Positions 34,701-47,824 are shown, numbered from the stretch's first letter. The stretch is 64,000 nt of DNA from Strongyloides papillosus (GCA_005656395.1 SRSI01000009.1:2232001-2296000); one strand, 5' to 3'. Notes: generated from the letters alone by a model not told the origin. Translations and numbers: made by a program.

Positions 34701-37220
34701 AAATTCTGCTGGAGTCAAACCTGCGAGATATGAATTTTCTACGAAACCTTTTGATTCAGGTCCATAATCATCTTTGAAGAAATGTGGCAAACTACGATGT
34801 CTAAAACCAAACGGAATACGTTTACCTTCGACGTTCTGTTGACCTACACAAGCAATAACTTGTGAGATATTAATTTTAGAACCCTTAGAACCAGAAACTA
34901 CCATAGATTTTAAATTATTAAACTCAGTTAAAGAACGTTGAGCTTCACCACCAGTTCTATCACGAGCATCATTAAGAATACGATTGACTTGATTTTCGAA
35001 TGTCTGTCTCAAAGAATTACCAGGAGTTGGTTGTAATTCATCATTATGGGCCTTCTCGATAACCTCCAATACTTCTCTCTTAGCATTTCTAATAGTATTT
35101 TGAATATTTTGGTATGTAACTTTATCAGCAATTGTATCACCTATACCGATGGTATGACCGATTCCGATAAGCCATGCATTAACAACAGTCTGAATGTGTG
35201 AATAAAAATGAGCAGCTACCTCATGACCAAGTTCCATAACGACAACATGAATAAGATTACCTGCTGATTTACCAACAGTTTTGGAACAGATAATACCAGA
35301 AAGTAACTCTCCATTCTCAATTAAAACTTTTGTATCACCAGGAGATATCCATTTGTAAGGTCCATTATCTTCTTCATCAGGATGTGTTGAGTGAGTACGA
35401 AGACAATTTACCTGCCCTGGAATAATCAATGAGAACAATTGTTTTCCCGTCCATAGAGGTTTCGGTTTAATAATAGCAGGTTGAGGTATTTTACCATCCC
35501 AGGATGGCAAAAACATTAGTAAATCCATCATCTTGTCATGGTCAATGAATACATCCCTTTTAGTCATCATTCTAACAGCACAAAGTGTATCTTGTACAAT
35601 ACCCATAACAGGTTTATTAGCTTGTGGAGTAATCAATTGTCTTGGTACAAGGGCGATTTCAGCAATTTCTGCTTTAGTTTCCAACGACTGCGGTAAATGA
35701 AGATTCATTTCGTCACCGTCAAAATCAGCATTGTATGGAGTTGTTACTGAGAGATTCATACGGAAAGTTGACCAAGGTAAAACTTTAACCCTGTGTCCCA
35801 TCATACTCATTTTGTGAAGTGTTGGTTGACGATTGAAAACAATAATATCACCATCAGTCATATGTCTTTCGACTTTGAACCCAGGTTGCAAGTGTAAATC
35901 AGCAGCCCTTGGATGATATCGCAAGTCAATTCTTGTACCGTTCTCACGAATTATATACTTTGCACCAGGATATTGTGAGTCACCTCTGTTAACCAACTCT
36001 TGTAATTTATCAATATTAAAAGGTGTAACAATTTCAGGAAATGTCATATTTTGAGCAATTGTTCTTGGAACACCAACAGTATCAAGTGGTAAGTTTGGAT
36101 CTGGTGTAATAACTGTACGAGCTGAGAAGTCAACACGTTTACCCATCAAATTTCCACGAATACGACCCTCTTTACCTTTCAATCTTTGTTTTATTGACTT
36201 TAGTGGACGACCAGACTTTTGTGTAGCAGCAGCAATACCAGGAATAGAGTTGTCGACAAAAGTAGCAACATGATATTGAAGTAATTTTATATCTTCCTCA
36301 ACTACGTGCCTTGCAGCTCCCGTTTGTTCACTTTTTTTTAGCTGGTTATTAGTTTTGATAATATCTGAGAGTTTATGTGTGAGATCATCTTGATTTCTTG
36401 CAGATCCAAAAGTAACGACCGCTGGACGAACGCAGAGTGGTGGAACTGGTAGAACAGAAACAACCATCCACTCTGGTCTGGCAAAAAGTGGATTTAAACC
36501 TAAAATTGAGCAATCTTCATCTGGTATTTCAGCCAATATGGACATAGCCTTCTCTGCAGTAAAAGGGATTTTTCTTTCCTCTTTGTCATCGTTCAATTTC
36601 TTCCATTCAGCCCAGATTTCTAAACCTGTTCTGCGATAATTAGGTTGGTATCTACCACATGAGACCCTCCTATCACCCCGTGTTATTTCACCCTCTTCAT
36701 TTTTCGTCAACGAATCTGAAGCAGCGCAAACATTTTTAGCTTTGCACAACTCATATATCGTTGTTAATCTATTCCTAAAGTGATTCTTCGTTTTGTCCAA
36801 TCTCTCCTGAACAACTGGATCATTAGGATCAACAAGAAGCATTCCACAGTAATAACAAACACACCTACAAATCTTTAACACTTTTGTAAGATAACCAATA
36901 TGAAAAACTGGCTTGGCCAATTCAATATGAGCAAAATGACCAGGGCATTCAATCATAGATCCAGCACATGTCATACACCGTCCTCTTTTATCAATAACAC
37001 CTTGACGAGGATCCATAAGTCCTCCTTGTTTTGGTTTACCATTGTCGTAGATTTCAGGATGTTCAATCTCACATACGGACATATTTCGCTGTATAAATTA
37101 AATTATTACTATGATAATTTACAAGGATTTACTTACAATTTCTTGAGGAGATAAAACACCAAATTGAACTCGTTTAACATCCCGAAGTGGAGCTCGAAAA
37201 TCAACACCTATGAGAGACAT
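31763..37220 (-). CDS. ama-1: RNA polymerase II largest subunit RPB1
   Basis: Exons complement(37137..37220), complement(32403..37088) and complement(31763..32356), both introns phase 0, give 1787 aa. It opens [21 protein letters not shown], has the zinc clamp ([15 protein letters not shown]), the active-site [10 protein letters not shown], the bridge-helix and trigger-loop region ([37 protein letters not shown]) and a C-terminal heptad domain. The CTD has about 28 units starting YSP: ten perfect YSPTSPS in a row, then heptads mixed with five YSPGGxSPx nonamers, ending MMKKKDDMY. The second intron falls inside the CTD. An acceptor AG at 37233 lies 12 nt before the ATG, consistent with trans-splicing. 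Confidence 0.98.
31790..32356 (-). repeat. RPB1 CTD coding repeats
   Basis: Tandem 21-nt (heptad) and 27-nt (nonamer) coding units, with near-identical DNA in the block 32100-32310. These give long spurious open frames in the other readings. Unit number may vary between strains or be miscounted in assembly. Confidence 0.9.
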
Positions 37221-38712
37221 TTCCGATTGATTCTAAAAATAGTGTAAATATTAGTATTTTTACAGTTGATACTATATTATATAGAAGTTATGAAATATCA
37301 ACAAATAAATTTTATAAAACTTCTTGCTAATCCTTTTTTTGAACGTAATCAAAAAAGGAATTAATAGGAAATTTGCAATATTAAAAAAACAGGGTCAAAA
37401 TTCACAAAAAAATAATAGTGTAATGACACCGCGTAAAATGCAAAGAAAAAACTCCTTAAAATATAAAGCTCTTTTGTGTTGAAATGTATTTGGAATAGTG
37501 TTCCGAAGATCTTGTGCGGAAATGTGTTTGTTAAAACGTGTCCTGCATATAGGAGGTACTTTGTTGATCAGTTTTTCTTTTGATTGTAAATAGTTATAGA
37601 TAACCTAGATTAAATTTTAATGGAAATTATTATAACATTGGCAATTGCGGTATATGCTATATGTATTATCTGTTTACTAATTGTATGAATAATCGCATAT
37701 ATTTATTTATTTTATATCAAAAGTATTTTAATTCAGCATTAATTTTATTTCCATTAGTCTCACATTACATTTTTTTGTTGTCAATTAGTAATACAAAGAT
37801 TTTTTTATCTTTATGATATAAATAAATAGATAAAGTATAGTTAATCGAGATAATGACTTAATACTTGATTTTGTTTTATGTAAAACTATTGTATATATAA
37901 AATTTATGAAAAACTTTCCTATTTCCTGATTTATAAAATTAACATCACAGAACAAATTATTATTATTATATGTGTATTTTAAAAGCATGATTAATATATT
38001 TGTGAATTATTATTATACATATTTTACGTTCCTTTTTACCCTCTTACTTGTCATTTCTACGTAATTCAATTCTTCTCTATCTCTAATCATCATTAAAAGT
38101 TGAAGGTTCTCTAGCCACAATAATATATCAGCGGACGTTTATCTACAAATTCATATAAAATCACCACACAGTATTATATTAATTTCCATTGGAACGTCGT
38201 ATTTCTGCTAGTATTGTCTTATAATAGGTATAATAATCAGATAAGTTGTAACAACTAGTAAATTATTTGGAGATAATATTTCTATTACTTATTGATATAC
38301 ACTAGCAGTTGCTACTCATTCAATAAATATTGCTTATTCTTTTAGATAAAAGTTTTTGTTGAGATTATCTCTATACTAGTAAAGGACATGTATTCTAAAT
38401 GACTAATGTAATTTATTATCATTTGTAAACGTAGTATATTGATAAAATTAGTTAATACTATATGTTAATGGTGCTAAAATTCAATTGCTACTTTTAATAT
38501 AATTAGTTAATTTATAGTAGTAATTTTATATAAATTACTTTTACCCCCACCATACGTATATAAATATGTTTAAATAAATATAAGGTTAATCAAAAACATT
38601 ACGTGTTATAACGGAATTATTTAAATAATTTTTTGTCTAAATTTTTTTCGCAACTTTTTCGTATAAATATTTAAAAAAAACATAAAATAAAATTATTTTT
38701 CATTTTCAGTAC
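37221..38712. other. Divergent intergenic region between RPB1 and PAK
   Basis: 1.49 kb. 37430-37570 is less A/T-rich and lies upstream of RPB1. A 22-codon frame at 37620-37688 encodes an entirely hydrophobic peptide (see findings). The remainder is A/T-rich, with TATAAAT near 38558 toward PAK. No other exon seen. Confidence 0.45.
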
Positions 38713-40858
38713 ATGAAAAGTCAAATGTATTCGAATTACACAAATTTTGGAAATTCAAGTACAAATGGCAGTGGTAATTCAAATATACATCATAAATTTA
38801 TTGATGTTAAAGACTATCAATCAAATAAAGATGGTATGATTATGTTAAATGGTGGTATGAATAAAAGTGACAATTTTACATTTTCAGGATCCAATAGTAC
38901 CACACTAAAAAATAGTGGTAGTAGTAAAAGTAAATTGAAAGCTTTTGTGGCTGGAAAAAGTAAGCTATTTTTATAAAAATTACCTCTTATTTAAAATTAT
39001 AGAATCCAAAGCAAAGGATAAAATTTCAGATAAACCAATTATTTCATTACCGTCAAATTTTGAACATACGGTTCATGTTGGTTATGATCCTAGCACTGGT
39101 GAGTTTACTGGAATGCCACAACATTGGGCAATTTTATTGCAAAATTCTCAAATATCCAAGCAGGAGCAACAACAAAATCCACAAGCGGTCTTAGATGCAT
39201 TAAAATATTATACACAAAAAGATAATAGTACACAAAAGTGGCTTCGTTTTGATGATAATCAATATGATAATTTTCGTGATAGTTCCACAGTATCTCCAAA
39301 CTCTAGTTATACGCAATTTAATTATTCTTCGAAAACTGAACCTGTACATAAGAAATCCCTTCCAATAACACCGTCTTCACCTTTTATAAATAAAAGTTTT
39401 AATAGTGGTTATAAAATTCAGAATAGTTCAAGCATTGGATACTCCAGTCCAAATGGAATGGAATCAAGTTTGCAAAAACAATCAAACTACACAACATCCA
39501 CATTATCTTCATGCCATAATTATAAAATGTCAAACGATTGTAGTCTTCCTCCTAATTATCAACAAAAGTCAGCATTATCATCGTATAATGTAAATCCTTC
39601 TTTGATAAATTCACAAAATCAAAAATTGACAAATGCTTTTGATAATATGTCTATCAAAAAGAAAGATTCATTTTCTGTTAGTTCTAACTCATCAGTTAGC
39701 GAATGTGATGCTTCACTAGTAACGGGTGGAAGAACAGATTTATCTAGCACACCTAATAATTCACTAACAAATTCTAAATTATCATTTCTCAATAGTGATA
39801 ATAGTAGGCCACCTCCACCAATTCCAGAAAGGCCACCAAGGACACTTTCAATATATACAAAACCTAAAGATGAGGATGAAAAAACTCCTAATAGTGTAAC
39901 AGTTTCTGGTGGTTTCGGTAAAGATACTAAGAGAGAGGTTTCACAAAGGAAGAAGAAATTAAGTGATGCTGAAGTATTGACACGTCTTAGATCAATTGTT
40001 ACAATTGGAAACCCTGATAGGAGGTATCAAAAAGTAGATAAAATTGGTAGTGGTGCATCAGGATCTGTTTACACGGCAATTGAAATTAGTACAGGTGCTG
40101 AAGTTGCCATAAAAGAAATGAACTTATCACAACAACCAAAAAAAGATTTAATTATTAATGAAATTTTAGTTATGCGGGAAAATAAGCATCCAAATATTGT
40201 AAATTATTTAGACAGTTATTTAGTCGGTGATGATCTTTGGGTTATAATGGAATACCTGGCTGGTGGAAGTTTGACGGATGTTGTTACAGAATGCCAGATG
40301 GAAGAAGGGATGATTGCTGGTGTTTGTAGAGAAGTTTTACAAGCATTAGAATTTCTACACTCTAGACATGTTATTCATAGAGATATAAAATCCGATAATA
40401 TTTTATTAGGAATGGATGGCTCTGTTAAATTGACTGATTTTGGTTTCTGTGCTCAGATTTCTCCAGAACAAAATAAAAGAACTACCATGGTAGGTACACC
40501 TTATTGGATGGCTCCTGAAGTTGTAACAAGGAAACAATATGGACCCTCTGTTGATTGTTGGTCATTGGGAATTATGGCAATCGAAATGGTGGAAGGAGAA
40601 CCTCCATATCTAAATGAGAATCCTTTAAGAGCAATTTATCTTATAGCTACTAATGGAAAACCCGATTTTCCTTCACGCGAATCTTTATCACTTCCCTTTA
40701 GAGATTTTATTGATCGAGCATTAGAAGTTAATGTTGATAAAAGATATTCAGCAAGTGAATTGTTAAAACACAATTTTTTGAAATGCGCACAGCCATTAAG
40801 TGGTTTGCAATATTTAATAGTTGCAGCAAAGAGAAGTATTGCTGCTTCAAATGGATAA
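38713..40858 (+). CDS. pak-1: p21-activated kinase, group I PAK (pak-1/max-2 type)
   Basis: Exons 38713..38959 and 39003..40858 with a 43-nt phase-1 intron give 700 aa. The CRIB/p21-binding box [20 protein letters not shown] lies about residues 94-113, followed by the autoinhibitory segment [10 protein letters not shown] Ser/Asn-rich linker contains the proline motif [11 protein letters not shown]. The kinase domain (about 425-680) has [30 protein letters not shown] and the PAK activation loop [15 protein letters not shown]. Cdc42/Rac-GTP relieves autoinhibition, and the kinase controls actin and axon guidance. The ATG lies 3 nt after TTTTCAG (38703-38709), a trans-splice-like position. Group I is clear; pak-1 versus max-2 is not. 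Confidence 0.93.
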
Positions 40859-41094
40859 TTAGTACTAACAATTAATTCGACTAATTACATGAAAAACTTT
40901 GTTAACATACTTACTATTAATTTACTTAAACTACTGTACAGTGATTATTACTTGTATTATAATAAATATTTAATTATTAAGAAAATTTCTAAGACTTTTG
41001 TTTTTATTATTACAGTGTAGAGAAAAATTTGAATCTATAAATTTATTTACTTTTTCTAAAATCCTTAAAAATACTTAAAATAATTAAATTAAAT

Positions 41095-42021
41095 TTAATA
41101 TGAATAGAAGCCTTTTCCAGTTTTCCTTCCGAAATTTCCCTCAGAAACAAGTTTATTAAGTAAGGGGGACTGTTTAAATGATGTCTCTGTTGGGTATTTC
41201 TTTATCCAACCATCCATAATGAATTTCAATGTATCTAAACCAACATAATCAGCTAATTCAAATGGACCCATTGGGTATCCAGCTCCAAGTTTCATTGCAG
41301 TATCGATATCTTCCATAGAAGCATCTCCACGTTCGTACATATCTAAGGCTTGGAACATATATGGAACAAGAAGTCTATTAACAATAAATCCAGGTGTATC
41401 TTTGCATTTGACAGTACTCTTTCCGATTTTTTTACCAAAATCGAGTAAAGTATTCATTGTCTCGTCAGAAGTATCAGGAGTTCTTACAACTTCTAACAAT
41501 TTCATAACTGGAACAGGATTAAAGAAATGTAATCCACCGAAATTTTTTTTATTCTTTAAATTTACTCCTATATCAGAAAGGCACAAAGAAGAAGTGTTCG
41601 TTGTAATTATAGTGTCACTCTTGGCTGTCTCTTCAATTTCCTTGAATAATTTTTGCTTGACTTCTAAATTCTCGACAATAGCTTCTATGACAATTTCAGT
41701 ATCAGCAACAGCTTTTTTCATGTCAGTTGTATATTGAATGTTGTTTAATGTACTAACGACAAAAGCATTTTTTTCAGCCTCTTTATCAGCAAACTTTTTT
41801 TTGGCTACGCGATCAATAGACTTTGAAATGATTGTTTTGGCTTTATCCAATGCTTTCTCATCCTTATCAACAAGAGTTACATTCACATTAGCTTGAGCAG
41901 AAACTTGGGCTATCCCAGAACCCATTAAACCAGACCCAATAATGGTAATTTTCTTAATATCCTTCATGAGATTTAATTTTGTAGTTGAGAAAGAACGAGT
42001 AGATAACTTAGATAGAAGCAT
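41095..42021 (-). CDS. hadh: Mitochondrial short-chain 3-hydroxyacyl-CoA dehydrogenase
   Basis: Single exon, 308 aa from the ATG at 42021; the open frame extends 13 codons further upstream without an ATG. A mitochondrial presequence (MLLSKLSTRSFSTTKLN) is followed by the NAD fold ITIIGSGLMGSGIAQVSA, then TNTSSL, the catalytic-His segment GLHFFNPVPVMKLLEVV, and DTPGFIVNRLL with GAGYPMGPFELADYVG of the dimerisation domain, all as in HADH. It oxidises L-3-hydroxyacyl-CoA in mitochondrial beta-oxidation. It is divergent from RPN2 with about 690 nt between starts. Confidence 0.95.
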   Translation of the reverse strand: MLLSKLSTRSFSTTKLNLMKDIKKITIIGSGLMGSGIAQVSAQANVNVTLVDKDEKALDKAKTIISKSIDRVAKKKFADKEAEKNAFVVSTLNNIQYTTDMKKAVADTEIVIEAIVENLEVKQKLFKEIEETAKSDTIITTNTSSLCLSDIGVNLKNKKNFGGLHFFNPVPVMKLLEVVRTPDTSDETMNTLLDFGKKIGKSTVKCKDTPGFIVNRLLVPYMFQALDMYERGDASMEDIDTAMKLGAGYPMGPFELADYVGLDTLKFIMDGWIKKYPTETSFKQSPLLNKLVSEGNFGRKTGKGFYSY

Positions 42022-42710
42022 ATTGTCAATAGTTTTTAAATAGACAGTAAAATCACGCAAGTGTAGATGAATGTAACAAACAAGTTATGCAGTAATACAA
42101 GCGACCTTTAAATAGAAATTTGATAAGAAAAAATATAAACTGTCTCTCTGGCAAGATAGTTATAACTATGAAGATCAATTACGTGTCAATTTATAATTAG
42201 ATATTGTCTGTTTGATCAACTCATTCGTTCTTAGTAATCAAATATTATATATATAATTTAAATACATATCGTCTTCACAAAATATGCAATAAAAACAAAT
42301 ATTTCTCTAACAAATAACTATAGTTATTGTGCAATTTTGATATTGTTTTTATTAGAAAGCAGTATAAAAATTAATAACATTTTAACTAAAAAAACGTATA
42401 CGATAAACATCACTATTAAAAAGTTATTAATTTATTCAAAAATCACTAATCAACAAAATTTATACCTTAAATGAATGTTATCCCAATTAATAAATTTTTA
42501 AATGATAAAATTACCAGCAATACCATTCTATGAGTATACACTCAAATTAATAACGTATCACTAAAATAAGCATTAACTCTGAATTAGTCCTGCAACGATT
42601 GTTTTGATGTTCATTTTGATGACATTCAAATTATATCCACACAAAAATTATAAAACTACTTTATTTTTTTAAAGAAACTAAATCCTCTTGATTCTTTGAT
42701 AAATAACAAA
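42022..42710. promoter_or_regulatory. Divergent promoter region HADH / RPN2
   Basis: 689 nt without exons. Close to the RPN2 start (42618-42626, minus-strand reading AATGTCATC) is a match to the SKN-1 consensus WWTRTCATC. The rest is A/T-rich. Confidence 0.4.
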
Positions 42711-45700
42711 ATGACCCTTTATCTCTTAGAACAATGGAGAGCTCATAACTATCAATTACAGGATGCATGTAAGTTTAGTTTCTATGTAACTGTTTACATT
42801 AATGAGGAATTTTAGCATCCTTTATGCTTGCTTTAGAAAGTGATCACTTTTCAAACCAGGACAAAGAGCTTATTGTTAATGCTTTTGATGATTGGGATGC
42901 ACTTACTCCAACATGGTTTGAAGTTGCTAATTACTTAAAAAGCATTGAAAGACTCGCAGAAGATCAAGACTTTAGTGAAAGAAGACGTGCAGCGTTATTA
43001 TCATCGAAAGTTGCGTATTGTTTAGGTGATTATGATGCCGCTCTTGAATTTGCTTTAAAAGCTGAGAATGTATTTGTATTGACTCCTAGGAAGCCATCAA
43101 CCCAAAATGGTCCCCAAGATGAACAATACATAAATAAAATTGTTGAGCAAGCTCTTGATACATATAAAAATTTAAGATCAAATGGGCAACCTATTAAGAG
43201 CAATTTGGAAAGTCTTGTAAATAGGATTTTTGAAACAAATTTAAAAAAGAAAGAGTACAATTTTGTTATTGGTTTAGCGTTGGAAACGAAGAGATTGGAT
43301 ATGATTGAGACATCTGTGAAGAATGCTGAAGACAAGCAAGGTGTTCTCTCTGATACAGTCAGAAAAGTTGTTGAAGTAGATGTTGATGTCGCTTTTAGGG
43401 GACTTGTTCTTGATCTTCTTTTCAATATGTTTTCAACAATGGCTGAACCAGACTTCAGTTCAATGTGTCAGTGTTTATTGAAACTTGAAAAGCCATCTGC
43501 AGTTGCTGATATTCTTTCACGTCTTTGTAAAACGGATGATGGTACACTTCTTTCTTACCAAATTGGTTTTGATTTATATGAGAATGCATCTCAACAATTT
43601 ATTCATTCTATAGTTAGAGCACTAACAGAGGAGACATGTAATATTACCAATGATGGAACTGTTGCTTGTACAAAAATTTCAATACCAGAAGATAAACTAA
43701 CAAAATTGTTGGCAATTTTAAAGGGAACCGAAACAATTAAACATCATATGCAATTTCTAATAAAAAATAACCACACCGATATGCTTATTTTGAAACATAT
43801 GAAAGAATCGGTCAGAGCTTCAACTATTCATAATGCTGTTGTAATGGCCAATGGTATAATGCACCTAGGAACAACTTGTGATGATTTCCTTCGTGACAAT
43901 TTAGAGTGGATATCTAAGGCAATTAATTGGAACAAATTTAATGCCGTTGCATCGTTAGGATTGATTCATAAAGGTCATGAGGAACGTGCAAAGAAACTTC
44001 TTGAACCATATCTACCAAAAGGTGAGACTGATCAATTTGGATTTAAAGAGGGTGGTTCTTTATATGCATATGGTTTAATTCATGCTAATCATGGCAATCC
44101 TGAAGTTACAAAATTCTTACTTGATGAGTTAAAGAATGGAAAAACTGCTCCTGTACGTCATGGTGCTGCTTTGGCCGTTGGATTAGCTTGTTTGGCATCT
44201 CATGATATGGAAGTATATGGAGCTCTTAAAGATATTCTTCTTTTGGATGATGCTGTAGCTGGAGAAGCTGCAGGTACTGCTATGGGATTAATTATGTGTG
44301 GAAGTTTAAATAAAAGCTGTTTCAATGAAATGGTACTTTATGCTCAAGAGACACAACACGACAAGATTCAACGTGGAATAAGAAATGGTATTGCACTTAT
44401 GGCATATGGAAGAGCAGAAGAAGCTGATCCATGGATCAACGAGTTATTAGAGCAAAAGTCTAATGCCATTTTACGCCAAACTGGTGTTTGTGCATTGGCT
44501 TTAGCATATGCAGGAACTTCAAAAGCAAGTATGGTCAGGAAATTACTAGCAAAAGTAGCTTCTGACCCAAATCAAGACGTCAAAAGGTTTGCCGTTATGG
44601 CAATTGGATTTGTCTTATGCAAGTAAGTTTTATTTTCAAACATGTATTTACAATATATAATAATTACATACTTATTTTACAAGTGCACTTTTTCTTTCTT
44701 TTATTTATTATTATCGTACAGATGATTTTTTGATGACGATCGAGCTGAGTGTTGTAGATCATTAAGTCTTGTTTGTTTGCACTGACAACGTAATATTCTT
44801 ATGAATGTTTCGCGAAACTTTTTATTGAAAATTGTATATATAATAGGGTTAACAATGGAGGAACAATATCCTAGCCATAAAAATAGTGTCCCTACCCATT
44901 GTGGTGGTTCACACATTTTTCCGCAAAAACCAGCTAAAAAATTATTTGTAAAAAACGGTGTCCAACATATAAAAAAACAAGAAAAAACTATTGATAGAAC
45001 TCGTGTTGCTTTTTGCTCTGAATCAACACTGTTACTACGTGGCAGAGCAGAGTATCTTTTAATAAGATGCCTGCTTAAAGTTCTGTAATAAATAAAAGAG
45101 ATTAGGTGATATTCGATACAGATAAGTTGTTTTTTATTACCTCATTATTATAGTAGTTCGTAAATCTGTAGATGATTTATCGAGCGTTATCAATGATTCA
45201 TTATTGTCTATAAGGGGTTTAAGTTCTCTCGAGATTTTATGTTCATTTCTATTTTGAATTTCTATATTTTGTTCACTAACTTTCTTTTTTTCTTTTCGTC
45301 TATGAATTGTTCTTCTTAACCCTGTATTGTTTTTACCTGTTGCCTCGAATATGGCAGAAAGTTTTTGTTTACCCAGAAGAGAAGTTGTTCTTAGGTATGC
45401 TAATAACATAACAATAAATGGTATGAGGAAAATTAATGTCGATCCATAAACCATATATAAACGATTGTTAATGGCACATGTTGAGTTTAATAATATATTA
45501 GTATTATCCCATAGGGCTAAAGCTATAATCGGGCCTGTAATGATAGCAGTAGTTACCCATACAGATGATATTTTAAGTATAATCGTAGTTTTCCTTCGAT
45601 TTCTAGTACTTAATGGTTTGCTTATTCCTATATAACGGTCCAGTGAAATCGTAGTCATATGCACAATACTTGCACTACATAAAAAAACATCTGCATAAAT

Positions 45701-47824
45701 ATATATTAAACAAAGTGGAAAATTCCAATTCCATGAACCTGTAGTTAAGAAATATATAATGGATGGAAATATTATATTTTGAGATTTAAGTTTTTAGTAA
45801 AGGTTAATTATAACTTACCACCGGATACTTCAACGATAATACTAAATGGCATGACAATAACACAGACTAATAAGTCTGCAATAGCTAATGAAAACAAAAA
45901 ATAATTAGTCACGTTATGAAGGTGTTTATTCAACGCAATTGCGATACAAACCAAAACATTTCCTATCAGTCCACTCACACATAAAACAGGTAGTAAAAAT
46001 AGAGCTAGAATATTTAATTGAGAATGAACAGATAAAGTCATTTTCTCTTATTTCTCTTCTGAAATTAAATAATTTTATTACTGTTACCATTTTTTATTTA
46101 AAAAAGAACTTATTCTATTTACATAGTCTTATCTACCGTTATTATGTATTGAAATAAGTTAATTTTGAGATAAACTTTTAAAAATTACATTAATGGTTAA
46201 ACAAAGTGACATTTGTTTCACATATGCCGAATTAATAGATGTATATTAAATGACATCGGTTATTAAATAGATTTTTTTATAATATTTCTATCGCTAACAA
46301 ATCCTAACATAAAATAGTAGTTGGGTGTGGAAGAGCTGTTTATAAAAGCAAAAGAATAAAGAAGCGACAGAACGAGTGTGAAAGGTACACTGAATAAAAA
46401 TATCTTAAGAAGCTATCTAGTTTGTATGTATTGTAATAAGAAATATCCTAATCATGGTTGCGCAACGCCTCTATATACTTTAACTTAGTTGAGAAAATCA
46501 TACCTTCAAAATAACTTTTTTATCTTACTATTAAGTGTGTGAATTAAGTAAAAGAAAATTTCAATTTTTAATTGGAATATGTGTTTGTAACTAATGTTTA
46601 TTTTTAGCGATCCTGAACAATGTATCTCATACACAAGTATGTTGGTAGAACATTTCAATGGGAATGTTAGATATGGAGCTGCTATTGCTCTAGGTATTGC
46701 ATGTGCCGGATCTGGATATAAAGTAAGTGTTTTAATTTTTAAAATTAAAAAAAATAATGAAACCTTTTAGGAAGCCATTGCTTTATTAGAACCATTAACA
46801 CAAGCTAAAGAGAATTATGTAAGACAAGGAGCTTTGATTGCATTATCATTTATTTTAATTCAACAAACTGAAGGGACATGTTCAAAAGTTGTTGATTATC
46901 GTAAAATGCTTACTAAAATTATACCAGAAAAGACTGAGGATCCTATAGCTAGAGTATGAATTAAATATAATTGTAGCTTATTTAAATGTTTTTTTTTAGT
47001 TCGGAGCAATTATTGCTCAAGGCATTTTAGATGCTGGTGGTCGTAATGTAACAATTTCTTTAAAAAATAAGAATGGACATCCGGATATGCAGAGTATAAT
47101 TGGAACATTTGTCTTCTTACAACATTGGTATTGGCATTCATATGTTCACTTTTCGTCTCTCATATTTCGTCCAACATGCTTAATTGGCCTTAACAAAGAT
47201 CTTCAGGTATGTTATTATATATTAGTAAAATATTTATATAAAATTTAAAATAATGTTTAGATGCCAAAGACAGAATTCCGATGTAATGCAAAGATGTCAA
47301 CTTACGCATATCCGCCACCAACTACTGAAAAGAAAAAAGATGATTTAGAGAAAGTCGAAACGGCTATTTTGTCTATCTCTTCAAAGAAAAAGCCTCTTTC
47401 AAGTCAAGTTCAAAAACCATCAAAAGTTGAGGAAAGTGAAAGTAAAAATATTGAGCCGGAGAAAATGGATACAGATGCAGGAACTAAAAGTGAAATTAAT
47501 AGTGGTAAAGATTCAGATTCTAAAGAAGGTAAAGATAGTGATAAAAAAGAAACTGAATCACCAACTCATAATATACAAAACCCTGGGCGTGTAGTTCGTC
47601 TTCAACTAAAAACACTATCAATCGGCGATAATACACGTTATAAGCCTGTAAAATCTATTACAAACGGAGGAATAATCTTACTTAAGGATCGTAAACCAAC
47701 TGAAGTTGAGGAAATTGTACCACTTGTTGAGGCAGGCGGAGTTACTGATACATCTGATGTTGGAAATTCTAATGAAGAAGCTAAGCCACACTCAACATTT
47801 GAAATTGACTTGAACAAATATTAA
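42711..47824 (+). CDS. rpn-2: 26S proteasome regulatory subunit RPN2 (PSMD1)
   Basis: Six exons, 42711..42768, 42816..44622, 46608..46722, 46771..46953, 47000..47206 and 47261..47824, give 977 aa. The body shows alpha-helical PC repeats typical of RPN2/PSMD1 ([85 protein letters not shown]). The C-terminal region has the Lys/Glu/Ser-rich insert seen in metazoan RPN2. It is the lid-base scaffold that docks RPN13 and ubiquitin. Intron 2 (44623..46607) is 1985 nt and contains a whole GPCR gene on the other strand. Exon 1 encodes only 19 residues and is the least certain part. Confidence 0.93.
44701..46041 (-). CDS. ser-1: 5-HT2-like (SER-1-type) biogenic amine GPCR, nested in an RPN2 intron
   Basis: Exons complement(45819..46041), complement(45141..45738) and complement(44701..45082) give 400 aa with seven helices. 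TM3 carries Cys84 and the amine-binding Asp91 in [22 protein letters not shown] order, aligning without gaps to the 5-HT2 pattern D-V-L-F-S-T-A-S-I-M-H. TM6 has [13 protein letters not shown]...CWTPFF, and TM7 [22 protein letters not shown]. The third loop is basic, of moderate length. A TTTCAG acceptor ends at 46059, 17 nt before the ATG. The N-terminus is very short. Amine receptor is firm; serotonin as ligand is inferred from the 5-HT2-like TM3/TM6 pattern. Confidence 0.88.
46042..46607. other. RPN2 intron part upstream of the nested receptor
   Basis: 566 nt that should contain the receptor promoter. 46320-46480 is less A/T-rich. It includes TATAAAAG near 46341 and a perfect GTTGCGCAAC palindrome at 46457-46466 (C/EBP-type core TTGCGCAA). 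No exon seen. Confidence 0.4.
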
